Below, piece after piece: positions 1 to 9,742 of a DNA stretch of 38,353 bases. Source of the DNA: a virus. Numbering within the stretch: the stretch's first letter is position 1; each line of letters starts with the position of its first letter. The stretch spans positions 1 to 38,353 of the IMG/VR virus record IMGVR_UViG_3300021424_000103; one strand, given 5' to 3'. The notes under the pieces are model-generated. The model saw only the letters and a program-made list of their open reading frames with translations, ran no database searches and had not been told where the DNA came from. The position numbers and the translations under genes were made by a program.

Positions 1-144
1 AACCGCTAGTTCCTGAAGAACCGCTAGTACCTGAAGAACCGCTAGTACCTGAAGAACCGCTAGTACCTGAAGAACCGCTAGTACCTGAAGAACCGCTAGT
101 ACCTGAAGAACCGCTAGTACCTGAAGAACCGCTAGTACCACTAG
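1..144. repeat. 18-bp tandem minisatellite encoding GTSGSS repeats
   Basis: About eight head-to-tail copies of an 18-bp unit (plus strand AACCGCTAGTACCTGAAG) run from the left edge to about 144. The first copy has a single T/A difference and the last is degenerate. The unit is a multiple of three, and on the minus strand each copy encodes Gly-Thr-Ser-Gly-Ser-Ser in the frame of the giant gene. The array continues to the window edge, so its true copy number is unknown. There are no spacers, so it is not a CRISPR. Confidence 0.95.
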
Positions 145-3100
145 TTCCTGATTCTTCTTCATCCTCTTCGTTAGGTATGTTAATAACTTCTACTATATTT
201 CTATATGCTGTAAAGTCCTCATCGTTCCCATCATAAGTTTTTATTTTATAAACTTTAGTTAAGTCATTATTTATTGGATCATAATATTTTTTGTAGTCAA
301 AGTCTTTCCAACATTCATCTAATATATCGACACCTGTTGTATGATAGGTTTTATATCTATGCCAAAAAGCACCCATTTTTAATATAAATGAATAAGGTAC
401 TTGGTGTATTGCTGAGAATTTTCTTACTTGTCCATAAAAATTTCCTAAAGTCTCTTCTTTGTCAATATCATATAATGCTGGATTGGATATGTCCTCGACA
501 GGTAAAGAATAGAGAAAAAGAAATCCGGTAGGCACATATGGGTTTGACTCTTTATTTTTTTCTTTTTCAACCCCATTTAAAATTGAATTTATAAAATATG
601 GTGTGTTTAACAAACTAGTAGACTGAATCGTACTAACCAAACCTGAATATGTAGTTGGTTCATATCCTAAATATTGTTCGGTAACATTCCATTTAGTACT
701 TGGGTATTGAGTAATTACAGTATTCCCGATCACCTCTGTAGGTACGTCAACGTCATAATATTGTTGTAAACTAGTTAAGTCTATGATTTTATCAGTATTA
801 TCTCTTGTTAAAATTTTTAAATTTTGATTTGCGAATCTTTTATTATCATACCAACTAATCATTGATATGTTCTTAACCGTATCTGATTCGTTTAATCTAG
901 CAAGTGTTTTTTTATCGTCTAAAAATATTAAACTTTTTCCAATGTCGGTGTAGTCATTATTTAATGAAACAGGTTCTGTGTCTAAAAAATTATAGACATT
1001 GTGTTCAGTACTCTTTAAGTATTTATCAAATTCTTTAATTAATGGACTTGAATTTTCCAAAGATATTGACCTACCATCTATTTCTGAAAGAGCGTAAATT
1101 CCATAATCTTTTTTTATTGAGTTTTCAACATAATCAGTCACAAACAAATCCCTTTTACTAACCTCCCAAGTGTTTTTATCAGTATTTTCTAAAAATGATT
1201 CAAATTGTTGTAAATTAAATTTAAAATTTTTAAGTTTTTCTTTAAGTAATAAACTATCCTCTGAACCAAAAATAATATTTTTAGCCTCTAAATCTGATAA
1301 AAACTTATCAACCTGATTTGTTTTATAATTTCCTCTGTATAAGTTTGTATAATTAACTAAACTATAAAGTCTTTCATAAATTTCATAAAAAAAAGAAACT
1401 TCAGAAACATTTTCATATGGTAAAACCTCAAATGGAAAATCTAAAGTATTACAAGACCCAAATGGTGATGCATTTTTATTGTTATTATATTTTTTTCTTT
1501 TATTAGTTTGAGATCTTCTTGTTTGAGCATTTATATAATCTTCTAAAAATGCAACTTCCGGCCATGTCGTATAATCATACCCATTAGTTAGATCCACATA
1601 TTTAGGATCGGCAACATAATTTAGTATATATTTTTCTCTACCGCTCTTGTCTTTAGGGTCTCTTTCCTTAGTAAAGTATGTTGGCCACGGATAAACAACA
1701 TTTTTATCGTTTAACTGACCAGTACCATTAATTACGTTTTTAGAATCTATTCCAAAATTTTTATCAGCAGGTATTATCGATAGTAATCTTTTTGGGTTTG
1801 TTCTTTGATCCCAAGCTAATTTATGTGTTTTATCCATCAAACGATAAAATGTATCCACACCAGCCAATAATATTGCAAAAATATTTCTTATTGTCGGACT
1901 AAACCCTAAACCACCGTCTTCTGATGTTATTTTTTTAGCGAGTAAATCTGTAAATTGTTGCTCAATTTTTTCTTCTCTTGTTTTTATCTTATTTAAACCG
2001 TTGTTAATATCGTCTAAAAAACTATTGGCGAGATAAGTATTTGTACCAAAATCCACTTCACCAAACCTAAAAAACGTTGGTGTGTCATCTACTAAATCTC
2101 CAGTATTGTCGTCTATTTTTTTACTGAAAATTTCTATATCTTGTAATGTTTGAATCTTAAATTTGGAAACCTCGTCAGGTGTTGGTGTTCTACCTAATCT
2201 TTTTGTTAAAGTGTTTTCCAAATCAAGATCCGTAAATGAGCTTATAGCTATTTGTTCTATAACGTCTTTTGGGTCTAGTGTTACTACTATACCTTCTCTA
2301 TATGTGTTTCCAGCAACAACGTATTCCGCATTGTCGCCAAAGGATTTGTTGGCCTTTAAATTTTTATTGGCATCATTAATTTCTGTTTCGATACCTGAAA
2401 TTAATTCCTTTCTTTTCGTATAATCGACCGTGTTTTTGAAAGTATAATGTATCTGACCTTTGTAAAAAATGTAGTTATTTAAATCTAAAAATTTATTTTT
2501 AGATAATGTAAATACTTTGTTTTTTATATCAGTTAATACTCCTCTAAATTTTGATACGTCACTTAGGACAGCAAAATCACCTTGTTTAATACCATCTTGC
2601 ATTTTTGTCACAAACGTATCGGCACTATCGATAAACTCATCTATTGATATTTCTGGAAAATCTTTATCTATTAAACCTTTAGATTTATAAATTTTGTAAA
2701 CTTCATACATTGTTTGTTCACCAATAGAAGAATCTAATATTTCTAAATTACTAAATTGTTGTCCCGGCGCATTACTAACGGTTGATTGTTGTTGTAATGT
2801 TGTAGGTGTCATTTTTGGTGCCGTCTTAGCATAAGTCAAAAGAGTATCTGTTAACAGTCCAGTATTTCTACCAATCAACGTTAAAGATATATCATAATTA
2901 CCCGTTCTTTGATCAAAACTAGCATTAAATTTAGTAAGATTTAATGCGTATTTAATTGCCTTACCATAATAACCTTTAAGTGTTAAATAAAATAGTGGGT
3001 ACGGTAAATTAAAAAAAACAGAATATATCGATTTTTCTCCTTGTTCAAATAATGTCCTACCTTGAACATCCACTAGATTTATTTTAACCTGTGTTGAATT

Positions 3101-3574
3101 TATTCCTGATATGTCTATGGTTATGTCTTTAATCCCCAATGTTTGTGTGTCGTTATAATTTGAAACGTCTCTTACAAAAACACTTTTACCGTCTTTATTT
3201 TGTTTAGATTCTCTTATTTGATTGAAACCCTTACCTTCTCTGGCGCCACTTCCTGTTAATTGATCTGACCAAGACGTGTCAAAATATTTTTTTTTTCCTA
3301 TTGGTTGTAGAAAATTTATACTTGTTCCATCTGATTTGCCGACCAAACTCGCAATACTTGAGTTGATTACCGGACTGTCAAAGGACTCTCCGATAGCTAG
3401 TTTAGTTCTAGGAATTACTTTTGTTTCTAAATTTGCATAAAAAACTAATTCTTCATGATCAACCAACCTATCTTTAACTTTGTTGTCAACAACAATTTTA
3501 TTGGGGTCGATCAATATGATATTATCATAATCGGTTTCTACATATATAGATTTTTGGTTTAAACTATCTGCCAT
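1..3574 (-). CDS. Giant tail/baseplate virion protein (C-terminus outside window)
   Basis: The frame is open from an ATG at 3574 to the left edge, giving at least 1191 codons with no stop. The N-terminus reads MADSLNQKSIYVETDYDN. Around residues 160-230 a segment rich in aromatic and glycine residues (LPYPLFYLTLKGYYGKAI) resembles conserved patterns I associate with structural proteins of marine T4-like phages, but I cannot assign a numbered T4 gene. The visible C-terminal part is an acidic stretch followed by Gly-Thr-Ser-Gly-Ser-Ser repeats, probably a flexible linker to a further domain beyond the window. The gene overlaps the gp53-like gene by 11 bases and lies at the end of the tail operon, so a baseplate or tail-fibre-connecting role is inferred. 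The alternative is a large tail spike or connector. Confidence 0.75.
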   Translation of the reverse strand, partial: MADSLNQKSIYVETDYDNIILIDPNKIVVDNKVKDRLVDHEELVFYANLETKVIPRTKLAIGESFDSPVINSSIASLVGKSDGTSINFLQPIGKKKYFDTSWSDQLTGSGAREGKGFNQIRESKQNKDGKSVFVRDVSNYNDTQTLGIKDITIDISGINSTQVKINLVDVQGRTLFEQGEKSIYSVFFNLPYPLFYLTLKGYYGKAIKYALNLTKFNASFDQRTGNYDISLTLIGRNTGLLTDTLLTYAKTAPKMTPTTLQQQSTVSNAPGQQFSNLEILDSSIGEQTMYEVYKIYKSKGLIDKDFPEISIDEFIDSADTFVTKMQDGIKQGDFAVLSDVSKFRGVLTDIKNKVFTLSKNKFLDLNNYIFYKGQIHYTFKNTVDYTKRKELISGIETEINDANKNLKANKSFGDNAEYVVAGNTYREGIVVTLDPKDVIEQIAISSFTDLDLENTLTKRLGRTPTPDEVSKFKIQTLQDIEIFSKKIDDNTGDLVDDTPTFFRFGEVDFGTNTYLANSFLDDINNGLNKIKTREEKIEQQFTDLLAKKITSEDGGLGFSPTIRNIFAILLAGVDTFYRLMDKTHKLAWDQRTNPKRLLSIIPADKNFGIDSKNVINGTGQLNDKNVVYPWPTYFTKERDPKDKSGREKYILNYVADPKYVDLTNGYDYTTWPEVAFLEDYINAQTRRSQTNKRKKYNNNKNASPFGSCNTLDFPFEVLPYENVSEVSFFYEIYERLYSLVNYTNLYRGNYKTNQVDKFLSDLEAKNIIFGSEDSLLLKEKLKNFKFNLQQFESFLENTDKNTWEVSKRDLFVTDYVENSIKKDYGIYALSEIDGRSISLENSSPLIKEFDKYLKSTEHNVYNFLDTEPVSLNNDYTDIGKSLIFLDDKKTLARLNESDTVKNISMISWYDNKRFANQNLKILTRDNTDKIIDLTSLQQYYDVDVPTEVIGNTVITQYPSTKWNVTEQYLGYEPTTYSGLVSTIQSTSLLNTPYFINSILNGVEKEKNKESNPYVPTGFLFLYSLPVEDISNPALYDIDKEETLGNFYGQVRKFSAIHQVPYSFILKMGAFWHRYKTYHTTGVDILDECWKDFDYKKYYDPINNDLTKVYKIKTYDGNDEDFTAYRNIVEVINIPNEEDEEESGTSGTSGSSGTSGSSGTSGSSGTSGSSGTSGSSGTSGSSGTSGSSGTSG

Positions 3575-3881
3575 AATAAAAAATATGTGTATCTATTGCA
3601 TTTTTGTAGTCTTGTAACGCACCTATAAGTGGAAAAGGTATAATAATTATGGTTCCATCAGGTATATTAGATTCTAAACCACCGTAAATTGGGTTTGCTA
3701 ATTGTATTAACCAACCAAAATAGGGGCTACCGTATTTTTCATAACTAATTTTATCTAACCTACTTTGACCTGCTCTGTAGACATATTTTTGATCAGACGG
3801 CCTTGACCCAATATTAACATATGGTACTACAGTCTGTGTACCATTAATTAAAAATTTTTCATATCTTCTATAAAAATCCAT
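3564..3881 (-). CDS. 53: Baseplate wedge protein, T4 gp53-like
   Basis: A 105-aa protein of the T4 gp53 wedge type, which joins baseplate wedges. The core at about residues 36-85 (AGQSRLDKISYEKYGSPYFG, then WLIQLANPI and a PDGTIIIIPFP ending) matches the LysM-like pattern of this family: a start-up arginine and aspartate, Tyr-Gly followed by Trp, Asn-Pro, and a closing hydrophobic strand ending in Pro. It is shorter than T4 gp53 (about 196 aa) and seems to keep only the core. It lies 4 bases downstream of the 1942-aa baseplate gene and overlaps the next gene by 11 bases, so translation is probably coupled. Family recognition is from memory of the pattern. Confidence 0.75.
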   Translation of the reverse strand: MDFYRRYEKFLINGTQTVVPYVNIGSRPSDQKYVYRAGQSRLDKISYEKYGSPYFGWLIQLANPIYGGLESNIPDGTIIIIPFPLIGALQDYKNAIDTHIFYYGR

Positions 3882-3885
3882 AATA

Positions 3886-6800
3886 TCAATTCATTTTTTT
3901 CTTCAAATTATATTTATCGTCATTTGAATCAACGGTTGACCAAACATTTTTTAGATTTTTTACATCAGTATCATTAGATGTTAGTTGTTTAGAGTAATCT
4001 AAAACTCTTTCTTTTTTGTCGGTGAATGGTTTATATATGTCGTTAGGAAGTAAATCATTCAAGAAATCATTTTTAAAATCATCAAATTTATTTTTTAACC
4101 TATCTTTAGATCTCTTAAAATCTTTAACTAAACCTCCATTTGTTTTTTCCACATACGTGTCATTATTTTTTGTAAATCCTAAATTATTATATATAAAGTC
4201 TTTCCAAGCGGTATAGTGAAAATTTGAAACATTGTTATTAACCGCGGCCTTTGCTAATTCATTAACAAAAGTGTCTGGGTTTTCTATTATTTGTGTACCA
4301 AATAACATAAAAAATACGTTTGTCGCTGGTGGCACCTGTTCTTGTAAATCTTCTTTCAAATATAGTTGAGTTGTGAAATCGTCTTTATATGTAAAAGTTT
4401 CTCCTGTTGGAACGATCCCAAACTCATCTAATTTTTTCATAAAGTCATTTAAATCTGTACCAATTTTGATAAAATCTTTTTTCAGTTCTTCATATGTGTT
4501 CGGTGAATCACTAGATGCTTCAACCCCTTCAGTTTTACCAGACAAATCATAAATTATTACTGAACCCTTTTTTGTTACATAACCGTCTCTTTTATTGATT
4601 ACGTAATTTACTTGGTCTGAAATATTAATAAATTTTAATTCTTCTGTAATTATATTTGTTTGAGCACTTTCTAAAAAATCAATGTATGGTTGTTTTTTAT
4701 CATCAATCATGGACTTTAATTTTCTTTTTACTTTTCGTATTTGATCGTTCGTAAAATTCTTTTCTAAAACTTGAGCCAATGGTGGTGTTAATAGCTCGTT
4801 TACATCTTTTTTTGCTCTTCTTACTAAATCGTCAACCCTATCTTGATAGTTTTCCGGTTTTCCTAAAATATTAGTAATTAAACTATTTGACGTTCCACTT
4901 AAATAATCAAAATAACCTTCTTTATATTTTCTAGATTTAGTATATAGTAACAATCCACCTAAATTCAAATAGTCTTTTAATATGTTTAAATTGAAAAATA
5001 GTGAATTAAAATATGAGCCAGTCGTTTGAACGAACTCGTTCATTTTAGTTTTATATTCAATTGTTCCGGTAATTGCACTTGTCTGTATGTCTAGATTATT
5101 TGTTTTTACATTACCTATAGTATTACCCGCACCACTACCTTGTGGTTTATCGGTCGCATCAATCAAACCAACTTCATTTTTAATAATATCTAAAACTTCA
5201 GAATCAAATTCAGATAATACATCTTCAGTTATTGTTGCTCTATCATCATACATTTCGGTATTTGCGTAATAATTAAACGATAATGCGTTTTGTAATTCAG
5301 ATACCGGATTATTAATTCCTTGTCCACCGATAAAATCAAATGAAAGACTTACCGTTGCAATCATAGGCTGTAACCCAATACCTTCAGGGTTTATATCAAA
5401 CTTAGCATCTTCATATTTAAACGTTAACGACATTGGAATTATTTTTGTATGATAAAAGTCCCCAACTCTCAATACTAAAATCGGTGGTGTACCAAAAGCA
5501 CTATTAAATACATCGTTATATTGGAATTGTGTTTCTCCTCCTGTTTCTACCGCAGTTGGGATTGTATCTCCAGGTCTTACGCATTGATTTAAAAACGTTA
5601 ATCTAGCATTTAATCCTTCAGGAGTTATTGAGTGAAATGCCGGTTGGAAGTTTTTAATTTTACTTTTAATTCCATCATAAATCATCGGATTAGTTTCTTT
5701 TACCATTTCAAAGTAATTACACTCAGTTAAAAGTTTTCTCAGTAGTCTTTTTGTTAAATCTCCTCTTAATTTATTTGTCTTATCTTTTACAGTTGTTTGT
5801 GAAATTTCTTTTACTGTTGTTGCTTGTGCTTGTGTGTTATTAGTATTATTGTTTTCAGCAGCATTTGTTTGTGGTAATTGTCCTTCGTTGTTCTTTCTTT
5901 TTTCTTCTTCTGTTTGTGTTTTTGGTTTTTCTTCGTTAGGTTTTATTTTAATTTCACTAACACTAACTCTTCTACATAGCATCGCTTGCATAGAACCTTT
6001 ACCATCCGTACTTGAGCTTTTGAATCCTTTAGAACAATCAATAGATGAGTATTTATCAGTTTTTAATTTAGATTTTTTTCCCTCTGATTTTTTTTTGATT
6101 TTTAATTTATTATCAATAAAATCAGATAAAGTTTTTTCTCCATCACCAAATTGTAAAATTTCTTTATATACTGAATCAATTCTTCTTTCAGATAGTTTTT
6201 GATTATACTCTTCTCCACCATTCGCATTTGCGGAAGCAATAAGTGAAAAATTAACTTCAGCACCACTTTTTAATACTTTTAAAACTTTTTCTAAAAATTC
6301 TTTAAAGTCTTGATATTCTTGATTTAGTTCATCTAATATTGTTTGGGTTACTGATGGTTTAGCGATAATCCATTTATCTGCCAATTCTTTAATCGGTGGG
6401 TTATCCGGTAAAGTGGTTTTTTGATTTGTTTTTTTAGAATATTCGATATAATACCCATCAGAAACACCCCCATAGGTTACACTTTTAATATATTCGTCAC
6501 TTCTACCTATTAAATCATTAAAGTAAGTTTCATAAATACTATCACTTTCTGACGTGTCACCATCAGGTATTGCTTGTGGGAAAAGTAATATAAGTTCTTC
6601 AAACTTATTATCCTTTTCTTTACTGTTTAACTCGTCAATAATTTCTTTAGTTTCACTTCCTGTACTTTCTTCATTACTCTCTAATTGAGCGTTTTCTTTT
6701 GTATTATTTTCTCCATTTGTTTGTGTTGGTGATGTGTACTTAGTGAACTCTCTAACTTGTTCTACTGTTCTTAAAGTTTCAACAACTTCATATATGTCAG

Positions 6801-9714
6801 AATAACTGAACATGGGGTATTTTTTTAGTAGATCTACTAAATCATATTTTAAACATCCAGCAAATAAAGAGTCAATTACTTTTGTTGCCAAAGACTCTTC
6901 AGTTTTTTCTAATTCTTTATTAACTAAAACATTTAAAACGGACGGGTGATCCACTACAATTTTAAAACTAATATTACCTTTTCTTGATGTTTTTGTGTAG
7001 GTATAAACAGGCTCTGTTCTACCAAGAAACGCGGTATCTGTCCAATTCGCAGTAGACGAGTCATCAAACGTAAGATCATAAGGAGGAAACCACATTATCC
7101 TTCCACCATTAGGTCCTATTTCGCATGCAGGTAAATCCTCGACTCTATAACCAACTCTACTTGATGTTTTCCATGCTAAATTTTCTAAAGAAAACATATA
7201 TTTTTTTGCCCTCAATTTACCATCAATAAATTGTATGTTTGTTGAGTCAACTCCACCCATCGGGGCGATATTTAAATTATATGTATTATCTAAAACTGAA
7301 CTGTTATATTTTCTTATATTTCTGTCAGTTTTTTGTAATTCATTAAACGAATAGTAAGGTCTATCTTTAGTGAATAATCTACAATATTCATAACCAACTA
7401 CATCTTTAACTTGCTTTCCACTTTGTCCTAATGATGTAGGTGTTAAAAATCTTCTTGCTCTTGATCCTTTAGTAACTTCTTGATATCCATCAAAAAATAC
7501 TTTAGATACTTGATTAATTGCATTTCCAACATGTTCAAGTTTACTTGCTGAACCAACGCTACCCGCCTCAACCAATCTTTGTGTTACGTCTAAAATCGAT
7601 CCCGGTGTGAGTTTTGTATCTGAAGATTTTGTTTGATTATATGTTGCTTGAAATCCAGCACCAAAAACACTATCAATTGAAAAGTTTTGTAACTTACCTG
7701 TCTTTTCATTTTTAGGTCCAACTAATCTTCCTGGATCAATATAATTCTTTTTAGCTGTCCATGTAAAACCACCTTGTATCCCTACTTTGTCATAAAAAGC
7801 TCTCGCGTTTAATCCAAATAATTTTTGGTTTACTGAATTACCTTCATAGTCTTTTCCTATTCTACCATAACTATAAACAGGGCCAACAACAGGGTTACCT
7901 TTGTTATCTCTTGGTAAATCCGTTTTCGGACTCACTAAATCCCTCATGTAGTTTTTACCTTTACCAATATAAAAATTACCACCAGGTGCCGTTAAGTTTG
8001 GACTGAGAACGGAACTAAGTTTGTACTGTGGTCTATATTCATTATAATATAACATATCGAACAATAAACTTTTTGTTGCGTTTGATGTATTTGCCAATAA
8101 TGTTTCAGATCCTGTATCTATATTTGGTGTTAATATTTTCGTTGCTAAATTAGTTGCAAGTGACGCTAACCCTCCTATTGGGTTTGTTAACGCTTGAGAC
8201 AAAATATTTTTTTGTGGGTAATCAAAATATTCACCTGGTATCAAAGAATATGGGGAATAAAGTCCTGCTAATCTAGATGTGAAGCTAAGTGCTTCACCAA
8301 TAATACCACCAACAGATGTTATTTTAAAATCCCTTTGTATCAATGGTATATTATTAGTAATAACACCCAACGCATCAAATGGGTCAGGTTTCAATTCGGC
8401 CGATATTGCACCACTATTTTGATTTACAGTGGTAGTTGTCCCTAATGTTTTACCCAAAGTTTGTTGTAATAATTCAAAAGCAACTCTTGCCTTAAATTCT
8501 TTTTGTAATTGTTTTGCCCCTAATTTTGCCAAATCAGAATCTTGACTCAATGAACCTTCAGACCCTCTAACATTATTTAAATCATCTTGTGATAAAATAT
8601 TTATTGGGCTATAATCAGATGGAATAAAAATAAATGTTGTGTCACTATTATAGTAAGGGTCATTTAAATTTTCAAAAGAATAATCTTCAACAGTTAAAGC
8701 ATCAAATGTTCCTTCACCACTATTATATTTATTTTTTCCATAAAAAAATGTTTGTGACTGTAATGTTGTTAAATTTGGTGAAGATGACTCATAATCAAAT
8801 TCTCCTTGATTTGATCTTGTTTGGAAATTCAAATTTGGGTCAATAAAAACCCCATATCCGTTTGGTATATCCTCAGGTCCATAAACATTTGAAAGATACG
8901 CCATTTTTTGAGATCTTTCTGTTGTTCTATTTGGTTCTGAAGTTGGGTATAAGAAAGGTCCAGAGTTAGGTTTTGTTTGTTTGTTTACATTTGGCTCAAC
9001 TTCGAACCCAAAACCACCACTTGGTCCAAAGAAATTTGAAGTGTAAGCATTAGTTCTAGATTGTTCTGCCGAAATTTCAGGTCCATTCGATACGTATGTA
9101 TATTCACCTACTCTTGTGCCAATAGATTCTAAGTCAAATGTTACCGTATCTCCAAAACCATTAGCCATCTTAGTTGGTCCGTATTTGTTTAAAACCCTTA
9201 AAAACTTTTCAAGTTCATTTCCTTTTTTTTCTAAGTCGCTATTAACACTATCTTGATATCCGTAGTTACCTTCGTTAGCTTTTGTTTGTTTATTTAAATT
9301 TGGGTTTACTGTGTTTTGATTTTCACCGACATCTTTAGAATACTGATTTTTTACTAATTGTTCTTTTTCTGTTCTTTTACCAAAAATTTCTAATTGAGAC
9401 CCAAAACTCTGGGTAAATGTATAATTACCAAAATTAGTTTGTGTTCCTAAATTTTTATTTATATTAACTATATTACCAAAATCAGAATCTAATGGTGTAT
9501 ATTTATTTAACCCTATTAATTTTGGTTCTTGTATGTTAGCCTCAACCTCAATAGGTGGTGAATCAATTACTGAATAATCAATAATTGAAACTTCTGTGTT
9601 TTTTTTAGAGTCATTTCCTTGATAAGAACCCTCAACACCATATGGTCTAAGGTTTCTAAGAAGTAATTTCTTTCTAAAGTTTTCTGACGAATTGAATGAT
9701 AATGGGCTTTCCAT
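3886..9714 (-). CDS. 1942-aa multidomain baseplate protein with OmpA-like segment
   Basis: Very large virion protein. Residues about 1-330 contain imperfect repeats of about 50 aa built on the pattern YGP..NGYG...PN.N.QT..N.G.F. The middle (about residues 870-930) has GRIMWFPPYDLTF and later GRTEPVYTYTKTSRKGNISF, a pattern I know from marine T4-like structural proteins. Around residues 1150-1200 a stretch with LIASANANGGEEYNQKLSER matches the C-terminal OmpA/MotB peptidoglycan-binding pattern. A further block at about 1390-1530 (FHSITPEGLNARLTFLNQC; ALSFNYYANTEMYDDRA) looks like a conserved tail-tube or hub-like fold. Low-complexity Glu/Lys/Asn linkers separate the blocks. It sits between the tape measure and the gp53-like wedge, so a baseplate hub or central-spike role is inferred. 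No lysozyme domain is visible. Confidence 0.8.
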   Translation of the reverse strand: MESPLSFNSSENFRKKLLLRNLRPYGVEGSYQGNDSKKNTEVSIIDYSVIDSPPIEVEANIQEPKLIGLNKYTPLDSDFGNIVNINKNLGTQTNFGNYTFTQSFGSQLEIFGKRTEKEQLVKNQYSKDVGENQNTVNPNLNKQTKANEGNYGYQDSVNSDLEKKGNELEKFLRVLNKYGPTKMANGFGDTVTFDLESIGTRVGEYTYVSNGPEISAEQSRTNAYTSNFFGPSGGFGFEVEPNVNKQTKPNSGPFLYPTSEPNRTTERSQKMAYLSNVYGPEDIPNGYGVFIDPNLNFQTRSNQGEFDYESSSPNLTTLQSQTFFYGKNKYNSGEGTFDALTVEDYSFENLNDPYYNSDTTFIFIPSDYSPINILSQDDLNNVRGSEGSLSQDSDLAKLGAKQLQKEFKARVAFELLQQTLGKTLGTTTTVNQNSGAISAELKPDPFDALGVITNNIPLIQRDFKITSVGGIIGEALSFTSRLAGLYSPYSLIPGEYFDYPQKNILSQALTNPIGGLASLATNLATKILTPNIDTGSETLLANTSNATKSLLFDMLYYNEYRPQYKLSSVLSPNLTAPGGNFYIGKGKNYMRDLVSPKTDLPRDNKGNPVVGPVYSYGRIGKDYEGNSVNQKLFGLNARAFYDKVGIQGGFTWTAKKNYIDPGRLVGPKNEKTGKLQNFSIDSVFGAGFQATYNQTKSSDTKLTPGSILDVTQRLVEAGSVGSASKLEHVGNAINQVSKVFFDGYQEVTKGSRARRFLTPTSLGQSGKQVKDVVGYEYCRLFTKDRPYYSFNELQKTDRNIRKYNSSVLDNTYNLNIAPMGGVDSTNIQFIDGKLRAKKYMFSLENLAWKTSSRVGYRVEDLPACEIGPNGGRIMWFPPYDLTFDDSSTANWTDTAFLGRTEPVYTYTKTSRKGNISFKIVVDHPSVLNVLVNKELEKTEESLATKVIDSLFAGCLKYDLVDLLKKYPMFSYSDIYEVVETLRTVEQVREFTKYTSPTQTNGENNTKENAQLESNEESTGSETKEIIDELNSKEKDNKFEELILLFPQAIPDGDTSESDSIYETYFNDLIGRSDEYIKSVTYGGVSDGYYIEYSKKTNQKTTLPDNPPIKELADKWIIAKPSVTQTILDELNQEYQDFKEFLEKVLKVLKSGAEVNFSLIASANANGGEEYNQKLSERRIDSVYKEILQFGDGEKTLSDFIDNKLKIKKKSEGKKSKLKTDKYSSIDCSKGFKSSSTDGKGSMQAMLCRRVSVSEIKIKPNEEKPKTQTEEEKRKNNEGQLPQTNAAENNNTNNTQAQATTVKEISQTTVKDKTNKLRGDLTKRLLRKLLTECNYFEMVKETNPMIYDGIKSKIKNFQPAFHSITPEGLNARLTFLNQCVRPGDTIPTAVETGGETQFQYNDVFNSAFGTPPILVLRVGDFYHTKIIPMSLTFKYEDAKFDINPEGIGLQPMIATVSLSFDFIGGQGINNPVSELQNALSFNYYANTEMYDDRATITEDVLSEFDSEVLDIIKNEVGLIDATDKPQGSGAGNTIGNVKTNNLDIQTSAITGTIEYKTKMNEFVQTTGSYFNSLFFNLNILKDYLNLGGLLLYTKSRKYKEGYFDYLSGTSNSLITNILGKPENYQDRVDDLVRRAKKDVNELLTPPLAQVLEKNFTNDQIRKVKRKLKSMIDDKKQPYIDFLESAQTNIITEELKFINISDQVNYVINKRDGYVTKKGSVIIYDLSGKTEGVEASSDSPNTYEELKKDFIKIGTDLNDFMKKLDEFGIVPTGETFTYKDDFTTQLYLKEDLQEQVPPATNVFFMLFGTQIIENPDTFVNELAKAAVNNNVSNFHYTAWKDFIYNNLGFTKNNDTYVEKTNGGLVKDFKRSKDRLKNKFDDFKNDFLNDLLPNDIYKPFTDKKERVLDYSKQLTSNDTDVKNLKNVWSTVDSNDDKYNLKKKMN

Positions 9715-9727
9715 TTATTACTTTTAG

Positions 9728-9735
9728 TATAAATA
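9728..9735 (-). promoter_or_regulatory. TATTTATA box
   Basis: An exact TATTTATA on the minus strand, 13 bases upstream of the ATG of the 1942-aa baseplate gene. It is one of a set of such boxes at gene starts in this window and is a candidate promoter element. Confidence 0.45.
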
Positions 9736-9742
9736 GATTTTA

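Noticed and set aside
1-144. Tandem repeats as a CRISPR array
   Set aside because: The units are head to tail with no spacers and encode GTSGSS in frame with the giant gene.
5834-6202. A 122-aa hydrophobic plus-strand frame
   Set aside because: It is antisense to the Lys/Glu/Asn-rich linker of the 1942-aa baseplate protein; the Phe/Leu/Ser composition is the expected shadow.
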